Below are positions 58,490 to 64,000 of a stretch of 64,000 bases of DNA, piece after piece; position 1 is the stretch's first letter, and each line of letters opens with the position of its first letter. Below the pieces are notes generated by a model. That model was not told the DNA's origin. It was given only the letters and a program-made list of their open reading frames with translations, and did no database searches. The DNA is from Chiridota heheva (taxonomy: Eukaryota > Echinodermata > Holothuroidea > Apodida > Chiridotidae): NCBI GenBank assembly GCA_020152595.1, contig JAIGNY010000719.1, positions 786,001 to 850,000 on the forward strand. The letters are read 5' to 3'. Both the position numbers and the translations under genes were made by a program.

Positions 58490-59745
58490 AGGGGATGCAG
58501 TGTGTCTGCCTACTGCAGAATATGGGTTAAATGCTTATCTAGGGCAGGCACATTGCGGAATGCAGTGTTCTGCCTGCTGCATGATAGGGTTGGGTTAAAC
58601 CCTTATCTGGCAGCATACAGGCACATCAAGGAATGCAGCTTTGTCTTTAGGGGTTGGTTAAATTCTTGTGGCAAGCACTTTAAAATCTTGTAGCAAGCAC
58701 ATTGGGAATGCAGGCTTTGTCTGCCTGCTGCAGGATAGGGGTTGGGTTAAACACTTATCTTGCAGCAGGCACATTGGGGAATGCAGCATTGTCTGCCTGC
58801 TGCAGTATAGCGGTTGGGTTAAACACTTATCTTGCAGCAGGCACATTGGGAATGCAGCATTGTCTGCCTGCTGCACTATAGCGGTTAGGTTAAACACTTA
58901 TCTTGCAGCAGGCACATTGGGAATGCAGCATTGTCTGCCTGCTGCACTATAGCGGTTGGGTTAAACACTTATCTTGCAGCAGGCACATTGGGGAATGCAG
59001 CATTGTCTGCCTGCTGCACTATAGCGGTTGGGTTAAACACTTATCTTGCAGCAGGCACATTGGGGAATGCAGCATTGTCTGCCTGCTGCACTATAGCGGT
59101 TGGGTTAAACACTTATCTTGCAGCAGGCACATTGGGGGATGCAGCATTACCGCCTGCTGCACTATAGCGGTTGGGTTAAACACTTATCTTGCAGCAGGCA
59201 CATTGGGGAATGCAGCATTGTCTGCCTGCTGCACTATAGCGGTTGGGTTAAACACTTATCTTGCAGCAGGCACATTGGGGGATGCAGCATTACCGCCTGC
59301 TGCACTATAGCGGTTGGGTTAAACACTTATCTTGCAGCAGGCACATTGGGAATGCAGCATTACCGCCTGCTGCACTATAAGCGGTTGGGTTAAGCGCTTA
59401 TCTTGCAGCAGGCACATTGGGGAATGCAGCATTGTCTGCCTGCTGCACTATAGCGGTTGGGTTAAACACTTATCTTGCAGCAGGCACATTGGGGAATGCA
59501 GCATTGTCTGCCTGCTGCACTATAGCGGTTGGGTTAAACGCTTATCTTGCAGCAGGCACATTGGGGAATGCAGGCTTTGTCTGCCTGCTGCAGGATAGGG
59601 GTTGGGTTAAACACTTATCTTGCAGCAGGCACATTGGGGAATGCAGCATTGTCTGCCTGCTGCACTATAGCGGTTGGGTTAAACGCTTATCTTGCAGCAG
59701 GCACATTGGGGGATGCAGCATTACCGCCTGCAACAGGAGATGTGT
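58490..59745. repeat. 72-bp hairpin-bearing minisatellite, ~15 good plus several decayed copies
   Basis: Unit GCAGCAGGCACATTGGGGAATGCAGCATTGTCTGCCTGCTGCACTATAGCGGTTGGGTTAAACACTTATCTT. Each unit holds TGCAGCAGGCA and, 20-odd bases on, its exact complement TGCCTGCTGCA. Units from 58690 onward are close copies, and those from 58490 to 58690 are diverged. As 72 is divisible by three, open frames with a 24-residue period (such as WVKHLSCSRHIGECSIVCLL) run through it, but no start, partner exon or domain supports a gene. It lies about 250 bp after the FMN reductase stop and may be in its 3'UTR. Confidence 0.95.
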
Positions 59746-60084
59746 TTTGTCCACCTGCCACAAAAAAGGGCTTATTAAAGTAAAGAGACTTATTTTTATG
59801 AATATTTGACAACATACAGTACTTTTGGTGAACAATGTATGAATCATGTTTAAGTTCAGACATTATTTTCTTACACATTATCAGCACTTTGGCATAGTTC
59901 CCTTGTGAAAATATGAGTTTGCAATCAGCTTGTACAAGCCTATCTAGAGCTATTAGCTTGCCAGGTGGTTTGCTTGCTTACAACCTGTAGAAGCCTTAAA
60001 AAGCCTCTGCAAATGATCTTTGTCGGAGCTCCATTTGTGAGCCTTTTCAAAATTATGACTTTGTAAAGGTTCCAATTGCAAGCT

Positions 60085-60315
60085 CACTGCCGACTTGCAA
60101 GCTTACTTCCGCCTTGCAAGCTCACTGCCGGCTTGCAAGCTCACTGCCAGCTTGCAAGCTCACTGCCGGCTTGCAAGCTCACTGCCGGCTTGCAAGCTCA
60201 CTTCCGGCTTGCAAGCTCACTTCCGGCTTGCAAGCTCATTACCAGCTTGCAAGCTCATTTCCGGCTTCCAAGCTCATTTCCGGCTTCCAAGCTCATTTCC
60301 GGCTTGCAAGCTAAT
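60085..60315. repeat. 19-bp minisatellite, about 12 copies
   Basis: Unit CTTGCAAGCTCACTGCCGG, containing the palindrome GCTTGCAAGC. Later units change CACTGCC to CATTTCC and lose the palindrome (CTTCCAAGC). All plus-strand frames are open through it, giving low-complexity peptides. Confidence 0.95.
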
Positions 60316-61590
60316 TGCCATTTCTGTAAAAAAAAAAATGTATTCTTTAATTGAAAAGCAGCTCTTTTAGAATATCTGGTTATGTGCCAATTAAATTACT
60401 TACACCTTTGCTGTGTGAAACTTCTTACAGTGGTGCTACAATAAAGTGGAATGACTGGTCACCTCTCAATTCTTATGAACTGACTGTAAATAACGTGCAT
60501 ATATTAATTGACCTCTTTGAGTTTGTTAATTGACAGCTTTTTCAACCAATCACTGCACGAGTTTGCCTAGCAACAAAATCTGTGTTACTAAATGGGGAAA
60601 AAATCCTATGTGATACTGGTACAGTACAGATAGCTAGCGGCATCGCTCTTGCAGTCAATGCAATATCAATACAAATTTCTGCACACACAGACTGTGACAG
60701 ACCCATTGGTGAACTTAACTTGCACCTACGGGCCTTGTAAATCCAATTCCAAAATGGTTAGCAAACAGAATATCTTTATTCCTTTTGCTTAAAACTAAAG
60801 ATCAGGAGAAGTACCCCATTGATGGATCAAAGCTCAGTGGGAGGCCACATGAACATCTAAATATAAATGCATTGGTCAAGCATGAATGCTTTGTAGATTT
60901 CTTTGCTTCACTTAGTAGCTGGGTTGCTATGGTGGGCGTGGCCTACTTCCTTATTTAGAAAATCAGTTGAAATTCTGGTTTGTTAAATGTTATGCATTTT
61001 ATGCCCATATTTAGATGTCATTGATGTATCATTATATCTATAACTTATATATCACTAATTTTATAAAACATTTACTATACCTTTAATGTAATTTATTTTG
61101 AAGGACAAAATATGTAAGCATTTTACCTTTGCCCTTGTCCATAAATATACATTTTAATTTTTGTAGAATAGTCTTTAAATGTTGAAAAATTAAAATGTTT
61201 CTGTTGCTGTATTTTAAATAAGCAAAGTAGACAATTTGATAATATTAATGTACTTTTGCTAGCTCATATATCTTTATAGTCAACTTCCATTGTGAGTAAT
61301 GTTGACACACAGAAAGTGCCTTTTTGTGAAATGATTTTTATGCTTGTCCTAAAAATATTCCAGAAGTCTACTACATCTTGGTGACATTTTGTAGAAGTAG
61401 GCCCTCTAGTTTACATTGTTTTGATCCTTACGTTTATGTCATTTTAATAGGTCGGGTGCCAAGGAAGATTTTGAGATATTTAATGCCTTAAAATAAAAAT
61501 AGAGCTGTTTTTATTTCATGAATTATATTTTACTTCATGTTAATTATTAAGTTGTTGTCTTTCAGAAAGTCGCACAAAAGATTTTATTGG
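60316..61590. other. Gene-free AT-rich stretch
   Basis: No repeat or gene recognised. One open frame (60351-60533) has no domain. Confidence 0.45.
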
Positions 61591-61599
61591 TCATTTTTC

Positions 61600-61950
61600 A
61601 CCAATGACAGAGTCATTATGCCCAATACTCGCTACAAATTTTCAGTCTTTTCACCAGCAAGAACCTCCTTTTTGCAGGTATGACTCTTAGACTGCTAGAA
61701 GCAATTAAGAAACCCACCACAGTGATTTTACGCATCAGTAATTGCACTCCAATTATTTATATGCACACAATGGAACTAATTGTGAAGAGCCAGCTATTGT
61801 GTATTTGGTTACTGCAGGGCCAAGTCATGCGTATAATGTGGGGCTGAGGATTCATTTTGACTTTTAAAAGGATGTTTTTATCAGTGAGTTATAAATACTC
61901 TGGTGAGTTTGAATTCATTGGACTGAAAATTTAAAGCCAGATTTATTCAT
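61600..61950. repeat. Dispersed repeat, inverted copy of 56860-57200
   Basis: Reads GACTGCTAGAAGCAATTAAGAAACCCACCAC ... CACACAATGGAACTAATTGTGAAGAGCC ... CTTTTAAAAGGATGTTTTTATCAGTGAGTTATAAATA, the reverse complement of the intron 2 copy. Confidence 0.85.
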
Positions 61951-62124
61951 CATGTCAGGGTCTAATACATTATATTAAACTCTGGGAATACTTATATGGA
62001 AACATGTATAACTATGTTAATGTAGATGAGTCTCTCTTTCCATTTATTTGTGGAATTCTCTGATTCTTCTGCTCTTTCATATTTGCCATTTCTGTAATTT
62101 TCTTTGTTTTAATTTATTTGTTCA

Positions 62125-62235
62125 TTTGTCATGATAATCATCAGTGTCATGACATTAAAAATTGCTATTATCATCAGTATCATGACATTATAAATAAGTA
62201 TAATCATCATCGTCATGACATTGATAATTACTGAG
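62125..62235. repeat. ~44-bp tandem repeat, about 2.5 copies
   Basis: ATAATCATCAGTGTCATGACATTAAAAATT-type units at 62134, 62172 and 62210, each with TCATGACATT. Confidence 0.75.
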
Positions 62236-64000
62236 AGTAATACATAGGCAAGCAAGTTGTTTTAAAAAGTGGTCAAGGGTCACCATAAGGCCGTGGACAT
62301 TGACTTGGTTGTCGATGTTATGTCTGTCCGTACATCATACCTGTGTTCTCGTCCGGGACGTATTAAGCGTTCCGTGAAAGTATTGTCACTATCATAAGCG
62401 AATACGCAGGCGAGGACCCCGTCATTGTAATTGTGTGTCCACTCGTGGTCGTCGTCGATTAATTATCCTACAAAGAATATCAACGTGACAACAAGTTTAT
62501 TCGCACCCACCAAATCCTGCTCATGTATTATATTATTGTTGTGTATGTGCTGGAGGCTATACTAGCAGTACATGTAGACATCAACAAGAAAATAACTCTT
62601 GATTGCCAGACCCATCCCAGTATTACTGAATATTCAGTGAATTGTAGAACTCGTACATATTTGAATATAGTAGTCTAATTTGCATATTTGTCACCCAGGT
62701 GGCGTACATACAGGCACAAATATATTCTTTGGTGTGTATTTTTAGTTATGATTTATAGCATTTTTTTAGATGGTGATGTAGGTTGACGATTTGGCAGAGG
62801 ATCAGGGAGGGGAGGGGGGAAGGGGGGATGAAATTAACTTTTCAGAGTCATGATCTACATTTTATGATTTCTGTTAAAATCCAGGATAAAAAATTTATCA
62901 AAGAGTTTTCTCAATCAATACTTTTGCATCAGATTTTGCACACATTGATTAGCAATTTTGTTCAATTTCAATTTCTTTCCTGGACTCTTGTTAGGAGGGG
63001 ATGTTGCTCTCCTTGCCCCTATAAATTTGCCCACACATTTCACTAATATCATCTTTGCTCTCTAACTAGTCTTGTTCCTGAACCAAATGTAGTCACCTCA
63101 CTTGCACTTTCAAACATTTTGCAAAATTAAAGGATTCTCGATGATCAAAATGTGAAGTCAGATTTGTATGAATTCTCACTAAAAGTGATCACACCTCACA
63201 TACTCAACAATAGTTATATCAGACAGGCATGTGTACCCACCGAGTACATATCAAACATTTATGTACGACAAATATCACAAGCCTAAATCAGTAAGTGCTA
63301 GAAGCATGAAATAAATTCTAGGTTAAAGTTGACAGACTGCCAGTATTGTGGAGTACAAGATGAGTATTCAGTTATTCTGGGGACCCTATAATAGTACTCT
63401 GTATTGATATTGGAAAGCCCAAGTTTCAGACTGGAATGCTTTAAGGGACCCTGAAGTTTAGAAGGAAAGTAGGAGTCTTTAGAGGATAATATAAATGTAT
63501 TGATGTGAAGGCGAGGAAGGGGTTGGGGGGAGGGGGTGAAGGAACTGTTATAAATTAAACAACTCATTGTGTACTGACTGAAACTGCTGCAGCATGAAGA
63601 AATTCTTGTCATTAAATGAAGAAGTTTATGATACCTGAATGAATTGATATGAAATTGAAATTCTGTAATAATGTATTTGCAATCAACTGAAGTTTTAAAA
63701 TTTGTATTTGAATTATATCTTATGGTAGTATTTTTTCCCCTGGAGGAAGCTGCAGCTAAAATGCTGACATTTTAGAACCATAGGTCGTTTCCAGGTTCAT
63801 CATCGGGTAGAAGGCAGTTGCATCTTAGGAAGGTGTGACTGCAGGGCTGATTTCTAAGTGGGTTCAGGCGGCTCAGCCCCCCTTGTTAAAAATTAAACTG
63901 ACTTTGGCTCAGTCCCCCCTCCGAAAATGATGAAATTTCTATCAATTCAATTGACTGATGAAATGCAAGAAAATGTTCTGAAAATCAAAGAAAATTGCCT
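62236..64000. other. Gene-free end of window
   Basis: 62260-62420 echoes part of the insert at 57600-57700 (ACTTGGTTGTCGATG ... CTGTGTT ... ACTATCATAA), so it is probably another dispersed repeat copy. The remainder has G-rich patches (62795-62825, 63515-63540) and AT-rich sequence. Open frames show no domains. Confidence 0.4.

Noticed and set aside
58690..59745. CRISPR-like regular array with palindromic repeats
   Set aside because: Units are contiguous and nearly identical, with no unique spacers, in a eukaryotic nuclear context.
58668..59809. Open frames with a 24-residue repeat
   Set aside because: The 72-bp unit is a multiple of three, so openness persists by chance. Several frames are open at once and no start context, splice partner or domain exists.
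60076..60370. Open frames through the 19-bp repeat (LQAH/CRLASSLPAC peptides)
   Set aside because: All plus frames are open and the composition follows the repeat.

Overview
The window is nuclear DNA of an animal. It is AT-rich and gene-poor, with GT-AG introns, broken retroelement and DNA-transposon copies, tRNA-derived SINEs and many minisatellites. The protein families (laminin alpha of the alpha-3/5 kind, microsomal-type epoxide hydrolase, an intronless rhodopsin-like receptor with a decayed neighbour copy, a Polinton-like element with fibre genes) suggest a marine invertebrate, most likely an echinoderm. That placement is inference, since nothing here is diagnostic of a species. Only two loci look like possible working protein genes: the receptor at 10767-11870 and a three-exon flavodoxin-like FMN reductase at 47160-58238.

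Layout. 1-4650: inactivated end of a Polinton/adintovirus-type element. It holds a protein-primed family B DNA polymerase (+), a phage-tail-fibre-like gene (-), an adenain-like cysteine protease (-) and a second fibre-like gene (+). The two fibre-like genes share their first residues and their upstream sequence. 4830-9400: C-rich simple repeat, a SINE, a Cys-rich remnant, then a composite tandem array. 10767-18480: receptor gene, SINE-like repeats, and a truncated, frameshifted receptor copy that keeps the 3' flank. 18998-23230: a local tandem duplication, a long featureless AT-rich stretch and a LINE tail. 25018-26114: three exons of an epoxide-hydrolase pseudogene with splice sites intact. 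26388-28900 (-): an intron-free, frameshifted laminin alpha relic. 28900-34300: repeat-poor sequence with long G runs.

34300-38290: two non-LTR retrotransposon remnants, one CR1/L2-like and one with an RNase H domain. 39603-40212: a non-autonomous element with matching termini. 43130-60320: an unusual concentration of tandem repeats with units of 17, ~33, 53, ~22, 54, 72 and 19 bp, interleaved with dispersed repeats, a fold-back element, a MITE and LINE tails. The FMN reductase gene runs through this zone. Its introns hold most of these repeats, and a 72-bp hairpin-forming array begins about 250 bp after its stop codon. 60320-64000: mostly anonymous, with an inverted copy of a repeat seen at 56860.

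The genes do not form a pathway. The main story is a set of gene relics made by different routes (viral-type integration, unprocessed duplication, possible retrocopy) plus heavy minisatellite growth. The most novel part is the compact fibre-protease-fibre cluster of the Polinton-like element with its shared promoter-like boxes.
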